Source: an uncultured Hyphomicrobiales bacterium
Lineage (GTDB): Bacteria; Pseudomonadota; Alphaproteobacteria; Rhizobiales; Xanthobacteraceae
Length of the DNA stretch: 24,622 nt
NCBI GenBank assembly: GCA_903891395.1
Contig: CAITEM010000192.1
Coordinates: 1-24,622, forward strand
Direction of reading: 5' to 3'
The translations under genes were made by a program, and so were the position numbers. Below the pieces are notes generated by a model. That model did not search any database. It was not told the DNA's origin and was given only the letters and a program-made list of their open reading frames with translations. Positions 15,404-23,436 of the stretch are shown here, one piece after another. Each line of letters opens with the position of its first letter. Position 1 is the stretch's first letter.

Positions 15404-15901
15404 ATGGCATTCACGGTCAGCAGCGACAGCTTCAAGGACGGCGACTATCTCGCAATGACGCATGTGGTATCGGCCGATGCCGGCTTCGGTTGCGCCGGCG
15501 AGAACAAATCGCCGCATCTAAAGTGGTCCGGTGCGCCGGAGGGCACCAAGAGCTTTGCCGTGACTTGTTACGATCCCGACGCGCCGACCGGTTCTGGCTT
15601 TTGGCATTGGCTGGTGGTGAATATTCCGGTGAACGTCACCGAATTGGCGCTCGGCGCCGGCAGCAAAGGCGGCGCGATGCCGGCCGGCAGTTTGCAGACT
15701 CGCACGGACTACGGCTTTTCCGGCTATGGCGGCCCGTGTCCGCCGGAAGGCGATCATCCGCACCGCTATCTGTTCACGGTGTTCGCGGTCGGCGTCGAAA
15801 GCCTGCCGGTCAAGGCCGACACACCGGCGGCGCAGATCGGGTTCAATCTGCATTTCCATACGCTGGCGAAGGCTGACATCATGGGGTTGTTCAAGCGGTA
15901 G
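15404..15901 (+). CDS. YbhB/YbcL-family (PEBP) protein
   Basis: 165 residues, typical for bacterial phosphatidylethanolamine-binding-like proteins. Signatures: SPHLKWSGAPEGTKSFAV (36-53), DPDAPTGSGFWHWLVVNIP (57-75) and GYGGPCPPEGDHPHRY (107-122), which together form the anion-binding pocket. No signal peptide, so cytoplasmic. Bacterial members have no settled function; the eukaryotic relatives are lipid-binding and Raf-inhibiting proteins. AGGAGA precedes the ATG at 15404. Divergent from the EAL gene across a 231-bp spacer in which I found no obvious operator. Confidence 0.95.
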   Translation: MAFTVSSDSFKDGDYLAMTHVVSADAGFGCAGENKSPHLKWSGAPEGTKSFAVTCYDPDAPTGSGFWHWLVVNIPVNVTELALGAGSKGGAMPAGSLQTRTDYGFSGYGGPCPPEGDHPHRYLFTVFAVGVESLPVKADTPAAQIGFNLHFHTLAKADIMGLFKR

Positions 15902-15991
15902 GAACCGCACCTGCAATTGACGGCTTTACCTCGCGATTGACGCTGCTACAGTCGGTGTGCCGGCACTCGAGTTTTCTTGGGGGCTCTCTCG

Positions 15992-17311
15992 ATGTCTACC
16001 GCCGCCGCGCTGCCAAGCGTGGGTGCTTCGCGCACGCCCATCTATAAATCGTTGTTCTTTCAGGTTGTCGTTGCTTTGATTTTGGGGATCGTGCTCGGCA
16101 TCGCCGCGCCGGATTTCTCAATCGGCCTGAAGGTATTGAGCGACGGCTTTCTCAAGCTGATCTCGATGATTGTCGCGCCGATCGTGTTCTGTGTGGTGGT
16201 GCACGGCATCGCCGGCGCCGGCGATCTCAAGAAGGTCGGCCGCGTTGGTGTTAAGGCACTGGTCTATTTCGAAGTAATGACGACGGTGGCGCTGCTGCTC
16301 GGCATCTTGCTGGCTTTTGCCTTCGGCCCCGGCCACGGCATGAACATCAATCCGGCGACGCTGGACGGCAAGGCACTCTCGACCGCCGCGGAAAACGCCC
16401 ACAAGCTGCAGGGTGGCGGCATCGGCAGCTTTGTTTTGAACATCATTCCGACGACGTCGCTCGACGCGCTGGCGCGCAACGACGTGCTGCAAGTGTTGTT
16501 CTTCGCGGTGCTGTTTGGCGTGGCGCTCGCGCTGGTCGGCGATAAAGGTGAGAAAGTCACTGCGCTGGTCGAGGCTGTTTCGACCGTATTGTTCCGGATG
16601 ATGGGGCTGATTGTGCGTGTCGCGCCGCTCGGCGTTTTGGGCGCGGTGGCCTATACCGTCGGGAAATACGGTGTCGGCTCGCTCCAGCAGCTTTTATCAC
16701 TGGTGGCGCTGTTCTACGTCTCGGTGGCGATCTTCGTGTTTCTGGTGCTGGGCACGGTGATGCATCTCGCCGGCGTCAACATCCTCAAATTTCTCGCCTA
16801 CATGCGCGAGGAATTGACCATCGTGTTGGCGACGGCGTCGTCGGACGCGGTGCTGCCGCAGATCATGCGCAAGCTTGAGCGGATGGGTGTGAAAGATTCT
16901 GTCGTGGGCCTGGTGATCCCGACCGGCTATTCGTTCAACCTCGACGCCTTCTCGATCTACCTGACGCTGGCGGTGGTGTTCATCGCTCAGGCCACCAACA
17001 CGCCGCTGTCACTCGGCGACCTGTTGCTGGTGTTGGGCGTGTCACTCGTAACGTCAAAAGGCGCGCATGGCGTGCCGGGATCGGCGATCGTCATTCTCGC
17101 GGCGACGCTCAACGCCGTGCCGAGCATTCCGGCGATTGGCCTGGTGCTGGTGCTGTCGGTGGACTGGTTTATCGGCATGGCGCGTGCGCTCGGCAACCTG
17201 ATCGGCAACTGCGTCGCCACCGTGGTGGTGGCGGCCTGGGAAGGCGATCTGGACCGTGCCCAGGCCGACAAAGTGCTCAATGGTCGCGAAGTGGTCGACG
17301 TGACCGCCTGA
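15992..17311 (+). CDS. dctA: Dicarboxylate/amino acid:cation symporter, DctA type
   Basis: 439 residues, a sodium- or proton-coupled inner-membrane importer of C4-dicarboxylates. Family hallmarks: LKLISMIVAPIVFCVVVHGIA in the N-terminal half; the first re-entrant loop ATASSDAVLPQIM; VIPTGYSFNLDAFSIYLTLAVVFIAQATNTPL, where the usual NLDG reads NLDA; and the second re-entrant loop SKGAHGVPGSAIVILAATL. The ATG at 15992 follows TTGGGGGC; a TTG at 15977 is possible. No DctBD pair is adjacent. Glutamate transporters of the same family are the main alternative. A strong terminator follows at 17340-17379. Confidence 0.93.
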   Translation: MSTAAALPSVGASRTPIYKSLFFQVVVALILGIVLGIAAPDFSIGLKVLSDGFLKLISMIVAPIVFCVVVHGIAGAGDLKKVGRVGVKALVYFEVMTTVALLLGILLAFAFGPGHGMNINPATLDGKALSTAAENAHKLQGGGIGSFVLNIIPTTSLDALARNDVLQVLFFAVLFGVALALVGDKGEKVTALVEAVSTVLFRMMGLIVRVAPLGVLGAVAYTVGKYGVGSLQQLLSLVALFYVSVAIFVFLVLGTVMHLAGVNILKFLAYMREELTIVLATASSDAVLPQIMRKLERMGVKDSVVGLVIPTGYSFNLDAFSIYLTLAVVFIAQATNTPLSLGDLLLVLGVSLVTSKGAHGVPGSAIVILAATLNAVPSIPAIGLVLVLSVDWFIGMARALGNLIGNCVATVVVAAWEGDLDRAQADKVLNGREVVDVTA

Positions 17312-17339
17312 CGCTTCGCGCCTCGCGGCGCGCAATTCT

Positions 17340-17379
17340 GGCCGCCGGTCTTCCTACGAAGACCGGCGGCCTTTGCTTT
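17340..17379 (+). terminator. Rho-independent terminator after the symporter
   Basis: A perfect 14-bp stem, GGCCGCCGGTCTTC (17340-17353) with GAAGACCGGCGGCC (17358-17371), 4-nt loop, followed by TTTGCTTT. It begins 28 bp after the stop codon. Confidence 0.93.
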
Positions 17380-17669
17380 CGGGCGACCCACTGCCACTGG
17401 CCGCGGATTTCCGCCGCGGACCTGCCACCGTTGGTAATTCGATGCTGGGCAGCAATACGGCTTAGGTGCGGTGCAAAAAACCATATAAATACGCGCCGGT
17501 ATTGGGCGCCATGCCGCCCGAATCGAAGTCGAGAAGACCGAAAAGAGATGGAACTTTTCCCTGGGCCGGCGATTATAGCATCGCGTTCAGCCGGCCATCT
17601 TCGATACCTTGGCTTGCTGACTGAGCATCTGAAATTTCCGGGCCACGGGCCCCTTTGAGGACAACAAAC
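17380..17669. other. Leader and promoter region of the exported protein at 17670
   Basis: No convincing gene. A CCGCGG-based dyad lies at about 17401-17420, and an AT-rich CATATAAATAC at about 17482-17492 could serve as a -10 region, leaving a leader of roughly 170 nt before the ATG. A 75-codon open frame here (17431-17658) lacks a ribosome binding site and any recognisable motif. Confidence 0.35.
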
Positions 17670-18104
17670 ATGCGTATTTCGTCGGGTTTACGTACCGCTG
17701 CCATCGCGCTTGCCGCGCTCGCCGTGACCAGCGTTTCGGCTTTTGCCGACAGCGGCACCATCCACCTTCGCATCGTCAAGGCCGGCTTTGTGGTCGGCGG
17801 TTCGGGCGGCAGCGGCACGCTGACCTTCCACGGCCGGACATATCCGCTGTCGATCGGCGGCCTGAGCTACGGCTTCACCTTCGGCGCTTCCGAAACCAAC
17901 TTCTACGGCCGCGTGACCAACATCCGCCGTGCGTCCGACGTCGCGGGCGTCTACGGTCAAGCCGGTGCAGGCGCCGCGATTGGCGCCGGCGCGCAGGGCG
18001 TGGTGCTGACGAATCAGAACGGCGCGACGCTGGCGCTGTCAGGCCGTCAGGTCGGCGCCATCGTGAGTGCCGATCTGAGCGGTCTCGCACTGTCGATGCG
18101 CTAA
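17670..18104 (+). CDS. Exported conserved hypothetical protein
   Basis: 144 residues. A Sec signal peptide (MRISSGLRTAAIALAALAVTSVSAFA) is followed by DSGTIHLRIVKAGFVVGGSGGSGTLTFHGRTYPLSIGG, a run of beta-strands, and a Gly/Ala-rich stretch (YGQAGAGAAIGAGAQGVVL). It closes with LSGLALSMR. I recognise similar exported proteins in Burkholderia and Bradyrhizobium with the KAGFIVG-SGGSGTL-HGKTYPLSIGG pattern, but none with a known function. A periplasmic or outer-membrane-associated beta-sandwich is likely. GAGG lies nine bases before the ATG. A hairpin at 18128-18156 follows. Confidence 0.82.
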   Translation: MRISSGLRTAAIALAALAVTSVSAFADSGTIHLRIVKAGFVVGGSGGSGTLTFHGRTYPLSIGGLSYGFTFGASETNFYGRVTNIRRASDVAGVYGQAGAGAAIGAGAQGVVLTNQNGATLALSGRQVGAIVSADLSGLALSMR

Positions 18105-18127
18105 GACTTTAACTTAAAGCTTTGAAG

Positions 18128-18156
18128 CAACGGCGGCGCCACAAGCGCCGCCGTTG
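18128..18156 (+). terminator. Terminator-like hairpin
   Basis: CAACGGCGGCGC (18128-18139), loop CACAA, GCGCCGCCGTTG (18145-18156): a perfect 12-bp stem 24 bp after the stop codon of the exported protein gene. The following sequence (CCGTTTGCG) has only three T, so termination may be partial. Confidence 0.65.
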
Positions 18157-18230
18157 CCGTTTGCGTCTCCGTCTTGCCATGACCCGGCAACAGTGGAATT
18201 GTCGCCCGACCAACAGGACGGTGGAATCTC

Positions 18231-18638
18231 ATGCGGATCAATAGAATCAGTGCGGCGATTGCCTTGTGTCTGCTGTTCGGTACAGCGGCTGTGGCGCAGC
18301 TCGCTTCCGACATGAAACTGGAAGACGCCGGCTTCGTCATGCGGCGCGCCGATACGCCGGAAAAATTACGGCAGGCCAAAGCGCTGCCGCCGCGTAAATT
18401 TGTCGGCCGCGTCAAGAACGGCAAAACCTATTACGTCTACGCCGATCCCGAACTTTGCCACTGCGTCTTCGTCGGCAGCGCGCTGTCGCTGCAGACCTAC
18501 CGCGACATGCGCAAATTGCGGCAGCCGGATGTGGTGATGCCATCAGGCGCGAACGCCGAGGCTGAAGTGATCGACGACCTTGGCGACGACCGCTGGAACC
18601 TGATCGGGCCCGACAGCTACCTGGATTACGATTTCTGA
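18231..18638 (+). CDS. Exported hypothetical protein with CHC motif
   Basis: 135 residues. Signal peptide MRINRISAAIALCLLFGTAAVA is followed by a mature part with ASDMKLEDAGFVMRRADTPEKLRQAKALPPRKFV, then KNGKTYYVYADPELCHCVFVGSALSLQTYRDM and an acidic end (DDLGDDRWNLIGPDSYLDYDF). The CxC pair could bind metal or form a disulfide. I do not recognise a named family. Its stop codon coincides with the edge of the duplicated transpeptidase fragment on the opposite strand. Confidence 0.75.
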   Translation: MRINRISAAIALCLLFGTAAVAQLASDMKLEDAGFVMRRADTPEKLRQAKALPPRKFVGRVKNGKTYYVYADPELCHCVFVGSALSLQTYRDMRKLRQPDVVMPSGANAEAEVIDDLGDDRWNLIGPDSYLDYDF

Positions 18639-18645
18639 GCGTCGT

Positions 18646-18755
18646 CTACTGGTGCTGCACGATCACCGTGGTGTCGATGTAGAGCGCGGCTGCGCCCATC
18701 GGATTGCCGGGCCGCCCTGCCATGAAGCGCGGCAGATAGGGATGGCGTTCGATCA
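18646..18755 (-). pseudogene. Fragment of an L,D-transpeptidase gene with a 123-bp internal deletion
   Basis: Encodes IERHPYLPRFMAGRPGNPMG through ALYIDTT and then VIVQHQ-stop, matching the C-terminal part of the intact transpeptidase at 19855-20454 (residues about 124-153 and 194-199). The DNA matches in two blocks: 18637-18667 with 19846-19876 (one mismatch), and 18668-18755 with 20000-20087 (eight mismatches by eye). The missing 123 bp remove residues 154-194, including His157 and Cys173 of the active site. In the intact gene the lost part is bordered by TGGTGCCGA direct repeats (19878-19886 and 20001-20009), so replication slippage or recombination explains the loss. Upstream of 18755 the similarity stops, so the N-terminal part is absent. 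Confidence 0.85.
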
Positions 18756-18845
18756 ATTCAGATGCCGTAATGATGACACAACCATGGCTTGCAATTTGAC
18801 GGGATGGTGCGCAATAATCCGGCCGTGTAGCGGGCGGGGGCAACG

Positions 18846-19373
18846 TTGCAGAATGGGCTTGCGGTCGTAGCTGTTTTATTGTCGTTCGCGCCCGCTTGGG
18901 CCGAGGCGCGCGACAGTTTCAGGGCTCTGCTGTCGGTATATCGCTGCGAAGTCGTGAACCGGCTTGAGCGGATATATGCCACGGGCGATCCTGCAAGTGA
19001 CCGCGACCGCTTTATCGCCGTGACAGTGCCTGGCCATCCGCACGGTTACGTGCAGTGCATTTTTCACGATAACCAGACCGGACTTTATTGCGAGGCATCG
19101 TCCGGCTTTTACTACGCGAAAGCTGGCGAGACACGCTTCTATCAGTCGCCGGCAACGATCTCCGCACTGGCGCGAATAGGCTTCGATACCGACGACTCCA
19201 AAGGCAACTTCAATAGCGACTTGACGATTGCGAGCAAACCGGACTTCAACGCCGCGGCGGACTTTATCTTGCGTGCGTTGCATGACGGCTATGGCGCGCG
19301 CGGCGACATGAGATTGCAGTTCAATGCGCCCTTCGCGCCAAAGGCGCCTTCGACCTGCATGCCGGTGAGTTAA
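18846..19373 (+). CDS. Exported hypothetical protein, possibly TY-Chap-like
   Basis: 175 residues. A signal peptide (MQNGLAVVAVLLSFAPAWAEA) is followed by FRALLSVYRCEVVNRLERIY, CIFHDNQTGLYCEASSGFYY and a C-terminal segment with GFDTDDSKGNF and ADFILRALHDGYGARGDMRLQFNAPFAP. The last part resembles the TY-Chap type of domain; this is from memory and tentative. Four cysteines suggest disulfides. The truncated gene at 24419 carries the same N-terminal pattern. Start is the TTG at 18846, the only candidate after the in-frame stop at 18828, with GGGGG upstream. The next gene follows after 15 bp, so they are probably co-transcribed. Confidence 0.75.
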   Translation: MQNGLAVVAVLLSFAPAWAEARDSFRALLSVYRCEVVNRLERIYATGDPASDRDRFIAVTVPGHPHGYVQCIFHDNQTGLYCEASSGFYYAKAGETRFYQSPATISALARIGFDTDDSKGNFNSDLTIASKPDFNAAADFILRALHDGYGARGDMRLQFNAPFAPKAPSTCMPVS

Positions 19374-19388
19374 AAGTGAGCACGAGCG

Positions 19389-19841
19389 ATGCGAATTGAC
19401 TTTCCATTATTTGTGCCGGTCGCAATGATGATGCTCTGGTTCGGCGTTAGTCCAGCTACGGCCGACGATATTGCAGTTTCTCTGGTCCACGACAAAGGTC
19501 GCGTAGACATTCCGGTGTCGGCAATTCGAAAGATTGAAGCGTACTCAACGTTTTCTATCTTCGTTCTGGAAACAAATGAAACCAGAGAATATCCATCGCC
19601 CCGTGTCGAGCTTTGTTACATGAAGGATATTCAAAGCCGGATTTGCCGTTTGACGCGGCAAATCGTCGACCAGCCGATGGAAATCGTCGTCGATTGCGAG
19701 GTTATCTCCAAACCGGTGGTTCGCGAGCCACTATGCGCGACGGGGTGTCTGCACATCGCGGTAGCTGACGTAGCGTACGCCAAAGCGCTGGCGGAACGTT
19801 TGAGGCACGGCTCCAACAGAGCTTGTACACCGGCATCGTAG
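19389..19841 (+). CDS. Exported hypothetical protein
   Basis: 150 residues. Signal peptide MRIDFPLFVPVAMMMLWFGVSPATA, then a beta-rich part (DDIAVSLVHDKGRVDIPVSAIRKIEAY) in which the mature protein faces the periplasm, and a Cys-rich second half (six cysteines, including CATGC). No family recognised. Base composition is more AT-rich than most neighbours (for example around 19545-19600), which may mean later acquisition. It follows the TTG-started gene by 15 bp. It is convergent with the transpeptidase gene. Confidence 0.72.
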   Translation: MRIDFPLFVPVAMMMLWFGVSPATADDIAVSLVHDKGRVDIPVSAIRKIEAYSTFSIFVLETNETREYPSPRVELCYMKDIQSRICRLTRQIVDQPMEIVVDCEVISKPVVREPLCATGCLHIAVADVAYAKALAERLRHGSNRACTPAS

Positions 19842-19854
19842 GTTGGAGCGCCGT

Positions 19855-20454
19855 CTACTGGTGCTGCACGATCACCTTGGTGCCGACCGGCACGCGTGAA
19901 TAAAGATCCTGCACATCCTCATTGACCAGCCGGAAGCAGCCGGACGACACGGCCTGGCCGATGGTCTCCGGCGCGTTGGTGCCATGGATACGGTAAACCG
20001 TGGTGCCGATGTAGAGTGCGGCTGCGCCCATCGGATTACCCGGCCCGCCTGCCATAAAGCGCGGCAGATAGGGCTGGCGTTCGATCATTTCCGGCGGCGG
20101 CGTCCAGTCCGGCCATTCCGCCTTGCGGCTGATCTTGTGCGTGCCGCCCCACTGGAAGCCGTCGCGGCCGACGCCGATGCCGTAACGAAGCGCCGTGGTG
20201 TCGCTCGTGATCAGATAGAGGAAACGGTCCGCGGTGTTCACGATGATGGTGCCCGTCGGATAATCGCTGCGATAGAACACGGGTGTGCGCCGTAATTCCG
20301 ACGGCAACTCGGCGTCACGCGCGGTGTGATCGATTCCCGGGTCCGGCTCCTGCATAGTCGGCGCCGGAATCTGGCGGAATTGCGCGGACGCCGGGACAGG
20401 TGCGAGCAGTGTGGCGATCAGCGGTGCGGCAATGATGACGATGATACGGTGCAT
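19855..20454 (-). CDS. L,D-transpeptidase (YkuD domain)
   Basis: 199 residues, periplasmic. Forms 3-3 peptidoglycan cross-links or attaches proteins to peptidoglycan. A signal peptide (MHRIIVIIAAPLIATLLAPVPASA) is followed by a short linker and the YkuD domain from about residue 67 (GTIIVNTADRFLYLI). The active site is complete: H157 in YRIHGTN and C173 in SSGCFRL, with ALYIGTT before them. The ATG at 20454 has no strong ribosome binding site, and an AT-rich inverted repeat lies upstream (20514-20537). Rhizobiales carry many such paralogs. A decayed copy of its 3' end lies at 18646-18755. Confidence 0.95.
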   Translation of the reverse strand: MHRIIVIIAAPLIATLLAPVPASAQFRQIPAPTMQEPDPGIDHTARDAELPSELRRTPVFYRSDYPTGTIIVNTADRFLYLITSDTTALRYGIGVGRDGFQWGGTHKISRKAEWPDWTPPPEMIERQPYLPRFMAGGPGNPMGAAALYIGTTVYRIHGTNAPETIGQAVSSGCFRLVNEDVQDLYSRVPVGTKVIVQHQ

Positions 20455-20513
20455 GATGTATTTTAGCAGAGGCGCGTGTTGTTTGTCTTGGCCATCGCAA
20501 CCCTTCGCCGGGG

Positions 20514-20537
20514 TTGAAATTTTAATTCAATTTTCAA
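20514..20537. promoter_or_regulatory. AT-rich inverted repeat upstream of the transpeptidase
   Basis: TTGAAA (20514-20519) and TTTCAA (20532-20537), with an inner TTCAA (20526-20530), form overlapping dyads in a conspicuously AT-rich island 60-83 bp before the transpeptidase start. It probably marks the promoter and possibly an operator. Confidence 0.35.
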
Positions 20538-20594
20538 ATAGCGATTGCTTTCTTTACGCACCCTGATGCAGATGAAATGAGCGGAGCGCCGGCG

Positions 20595-20629
20595 TAAAAT
20601 GGCCGGAACGCCGTCGGCATCCCGGCCAT
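20595..20629 (-). terminator. Terminator of the DUF1080 gene
   Basis: On the minus strand ATGGCCGG (20629-20622), a 15-nt loop and CCGGCCAT (20606-20599) are followed by TTTTACG. It lies 12 bp past the stop codon of the gene at 20641-21282. Confidence 0.7.
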
Positions 20630-20640
20630 GGTTTTGGGAG

Positions 20641-21282
20641 TTAGATGCGCCCGTCGGACAGGTCCTTGATCTCGACCTTGCGGAATTTCACCACGCCCTT
20701 GTCGTTGACGACGCCGGCGGCATCCTTGTTGCCGAGGCCGTGCTGCAGCGCGATGCGGCCTTTGGTGAACTGGGTGTCCTTGACGCCATCGACCGTCTTC
20801 TTGCCGTCGATCGCCACGGTGAAGACGCCGTTATTCAGCGTGATCTCGTAGACGCTCCACTTGCCGACGGTCTTCGGCATCGGATCGACCTTGGCGACGC
20901 CGACCACGGCGCCGGTGGCGTAATCCTTCTCCGGCCGGTCGTCCCAGATGTTCACTTCATAGGCGTTCTTGCTGCCGATGTTTTTCGGGTCGGTGCAATG
21001 GACGAAGATGCCGCTGTTGGCATCCGGCCCGACCCAGAATTCGGCGCGTAGCGAGAAGTTGGTATAGTCCTTGGCGCTGACGAGGAAGCCGTTGCCCTTG
21101 TCGGCGACGGCGGCGCCGTCCTCGATGCGCCAGTTGGCGTCACCGGCCTGTTCCCAGCCATTGAGGTTCTTGCCGTCGAATAATGTGACGAAGCCTTCGC
21201 TGCTTTGTGCGGCTGCGGGCTTTACGAACGAGACAGCAGCCAACACGAGCAAAGCAAGCGTAGTCGCGATCCGGCTCTTCAT
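20641..21282 (-). CDS. Exported DUF1080 (3-keto-disaccharide hydrolase-like) protein
   Basis: 213 residues. A signal peptide (MKSRIATTLALLVLAAVSFVKPAAA) is followed by the family opening EGFVTLFDGKNLNGWEQAGDANWRIEDGAAV, then FSLRAEFWVGPDANSGIFVHC, NAYEVNIWDD, and GRIALQHG near the end. It is a concanavalin-like jelly-roll fold; some members hydrolyse 3-keto-disaccharides, others may simply bind sugars. Periplasmic. GGGAGGAG lies just before the ATG at 21282. The binding-protein gene at 21388-22143 is upstream by 105 bp on the same strand and may share its transcript. Confidence 0.93.
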   Translation of the reverse strand: MKSRIATTLALLVLAAVSFVKPAAAQSSEGFVTLFDGKNLNGWEQAGDANWRIEDGAAVADKGNGFLVSAKDYTNFSLRAEFWVGPDANSGIFVHCTDPKNIGSKNAYEVNIWDDRPEKDYATGAVVGVAKVDPMPKTVGKWSVYEITLNNGVFTVAIDGKKTVDGVKDTQFTKGRIALQHGLGNKDAAGVVNDKGVVKFRKVEIKDLSDGRI

Positions 21283-21387
21283 GATCTCCTCCCAGAGATG
21301 TGACGATTTTGATAAGGCGGGGCTCGTCTTGACCCCGTTCGGCGATGTTTCGGTGGGCGCGTTCCTTGGCGTTCGAGAAACAGAGGC

Positions 21388-22143
21388 TCAGCCGGCCTTC
21401 ATGCCTTTGGCCTTGATGGTGGCGACCGAGGCGGGCGTCTGCAGGAAATCGATGAAGGCTTTAGCGGCGGCGGCTTCTTTGGTGTTGGCGGAGAGCGCGC
21501 CAGCGAAGACCAGATCCTGCTGCAGGTCGCCGGGGAAATTGCCGGCGAGTTCGACGCCCGGTGCGGTCAGCACGTTGGTGAGAAACACGCCGATCTCGGC
21601 GTCGCCGTTGACAACAGCGCCCGGCACGCCGGCGGGCGAGGTCTGCTTCACCGCCTTGGCGTTGACTTCGGCACTGACGCCCAGACGCTCGATCACCTTT
21701 GTCACGTACGCACCGGCCGCGCTCTCCGGCAGCAGCGCGATGGATTTGGCCTTGAGCAGCGTTGTTTTCAGCGCCTCGGGCGTGCTGACGTCGGGCTTGG
21801 GCGCGCCGGCCTTCACCGCGACGCCGAAGCCGACGCGGGCGATGTTCACCGTCGGCGCGGGCGCGAAGCTGGCGCGGGCCTCGGCGTTCTTGAACACGTC
21901 GACGGGGGTGACGCCGAGATCGAACGGCGCGCCGGAGGTGGCGGCTTTGATCAGGTCCGGGGTCGCTGCGAACTGGATGGTGAGTTTATGGCCGCTCTCG
22001 CGCTCAAAGCGAGGGCCGAGTTCGCCGAGCACACCGGTGAGTGCGCCGCCGGCCAGCACTTTGAGTTCGGCGGCTTTGGCGGCCGGCGCGAAGGCCAGCG
22101 CCAGACCGACGAGTGACGCGGCCGCGGTGAGCGATGTTGTCAT
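21388..22143 (-). CDS. ModA-like periplasmic substrate-binding protein
   Basis: 251 residues. A signal peptide (MTTSLTAAASLVGLALAFAPAAKA) precedes a type II periplasmic binding fold: AELKVLAGGALTGVLGELGPRFERESGHKLTIQF is the usual opening of the ModA group, with PFDLGVTPVDVF and a later GDAEIGVFLTNV. It is likely to bind an oxyanion or a small organic acid; the molybdate-binding residues cannot be checked by eye. No ModB or ModC partner is adjacent, so it is an orphan, as is common for this group in Rhizobiales. GGGGGAATT precedes the ATG at 22143. Confidence 0.87.
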   Translation of the reverse strand: MTTSLTAAASLVGLALAFAPAAKAAELKVLAGGALTGVLGELGPRFERESGHKLTIQFAATPDLIKAATSGAPFDLGVTPVDVFKNAEARASFAPAPTVNIARVGFGVAVKAGAPKPDVSTPEALKTTLLKAKSIALLPESAAGAYVTKVIERLGVSAEVNAKAVKQTSPAGVPGAVVNGDAEIGVFLTNVLTAPGVELAGNFPGDLQQDLVFAGALSANTKEAAAAKAFIDFLQTPASVATIKAKGMKAG

Positions 22144-22320
22144 AATTCCCCCGGGATCGTGCGGCGCCTCGGATGGGCGCCTTGTCGTTGTCCGACGAAT
22201 TAAGCACCCAAAAGCCGCAGCCTGGCAACGGCCCAACGTGGTGCGGCGCGGCATGGCTATCGACCGCCCGCGCGGCGGTGGTATTGTGGCCCGCCCGTAC
22301 GGTCTCTTGATGCCCGCCCC

Positions 22321-23034
22321 ATGAAAATCTCCCAGCTTCCGATGTTGTTGCTGCCGGTGGTCGCGGTCGCCCTCGCCGCGTGCCTGGCGGTGCTGTTCGC
22401 CTCGATTTTCGACCAAGGGCAGCTCCGCGGCTTCTATCTGGTGTGGCAGGAAAACGAGACCTTTGCCGCCGCCAGCGTCGCGCTTTTGGCGGCAATGTAT
22501 GCGGCGCGGCCGGTCTATTTGCAGGTGCGGGCGCAATCGGTGCAGGCCTCTCTCGATCTTCTGCGCCGCATCGAGGCCGATACTGAAGCCTGCATCGATA
22601 CGCGCAAGAAGCTGTTCGACCTGCGGCGCGCCGTGGTGAATCTCGCCGGTGAGATTCATGCTTATGCCGAGGCGCAGGAGCCGACGGCGCAGGCGCTGAA
22701 AGAAACCGTCGCGGCGTTTCGCGCGATTTCGCCGCGCGATCTGTTGAAGATGTCGGAGCGGCCGACCATCAACAAGGCCGACCAGATGAAACTGGTGGCG
22801 CTGAGCGCGGTGCTCAAGATCGCGCAGCAGGTGGTGACCGATATCCTGGCGGAGGAATGGGGCGGCGTCATCGCGCAGGATGTGGTGGCCAAGGAGCACG
22901 ACTTCATCAGCATCAAGCTGGCCGGGCTGTTCAATCTGTCGTCCGAGATCGCCGAGGATCTGGAAGTGCAGGAAAACACGATGCGCGCGCGGGCCAAGCA
23001 ACTGCGCGAGGTCGCCGACACCATCATGGTGTAA
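22321..23034 (+). CDS. Membrane protein with long helical cytoplasmic region
   Basis: 237 residues. Two hydrophobic helices (about 8-30 and 48-66) are followed by a long charged, mostly helical segment (about 70-237) with heptad-like spacing (SLDLLRRIEADTEACIDTRKKLFDLRRAVVNL; AEDLEVQENTMRARAKQLREVADTIMV), probably a coiled coil. No named family recognised. The ATG at 22321 has no clear ribosome binding site. It is divergent from the ModA-like gene. A very long open frame on the opposite strand here is a by-product of GC-rich codon use. Confidence 0.8.
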   Translation: MKISQLPMLLLPVVAVALAACLAVLFASIFDQGQLRGFYLVWQENETFAAASVALLAAMYAARPVYLQVRAQSVQASLDLLRRIEADTEACIDTRKKLFDLRRAVVNLAGEIHAYAEAQEPTAQALKETVAAFRAISPRDLLKMSERPTINKADQMKLVALSAVLKIAQQVVTDILAEEWGGVIAQDVVAKEHDFISIKLAGLFNLSSEIAEDLEVQENTMRARAKQLREVADTIMV

Positions 23035-23132
23035 GGTCGGCGTGGCTGCCATGCGCAGATTTCGCTGGAACTCTACCGGCGAGCCGCCGTTTAATCGGCA
23101 GGGGCGAGACGCAGCAATGGGGAGGGCTTCCC

Positions 23133-23414
23133 ATGCGAACCACAACACAAACAATCCTGGCGATCTGCATCGCGGCACTGACGGTGGCGGCCGGCGGGCA
23201 ATCTTGCAGCGCACAAGACCGCAGCGCGCAAAGTCCGGACGCGCCCAAGGCGGTTTCCCCGCAGACCACGGCCGTGGCGACGCCGGCGCCCGTCGGTCAC
23301 CGTCAGCCGACCCTGAACGGCCTGCCCGATAGCGTGCGCGACGACGAAAACGGCCGCGGCCGCGGTGCGGTCGATCCCCTGGGTCCGCTGCCGAAGCTTT
23401 GCAACCCGTGCTAG
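23133..23414 (+). CDS. Small exported Pro/Ala-rich protein
   Basis: 93 residues. Signal peptide MRTTTQTILAICIAALTVAAGG is followed by a low-complexity part (SAQDRSAQSPDAPKAVSPQTTAVATPAPVGHRQP) and a short conserved-looking end, LNGLPDSVRDDENGRGRGAVDPLGPLPKLCNPC. Three cysteines; it lacks a proper lipobox. No family recognised. GGAGGG precedes the ATG at 23133, which decides the start. It is convergent with the cupin gene, separated by 9 bp. Confidence 0.72.
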   Translation: MRTTTQTILAICIAALTVAAGGQSCSAQDRSAQSPDAPKAVSPQTTAVATPAPVGHRQPTLNGLPDSVRDDENGRGRGAVDPLGPLPKLCNPC

Positions 23415-23417
23415 GCG

Positions 23418-23436
23418 CCCGGTTTATTTGACCGGG
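23418..23436. terminator. Short hairpin between convergent genes
   Basis: CCCGGT (23418-23423) and ACCGGG (23431-23436) with a 7-nt AT-rich loop overlap the cupin stop codon. It could end transcription weakly from either side; there is no T tract. Confidence 0.3.

Noticed and set aside
17431..17658. A 75-codon open frame between the symporter and the exported protein gene.
   Set aside because: No ribosome binding site, no recognisable motif, and the composition (many Arg, Cys and Trp) is unlike the real genes nearby.
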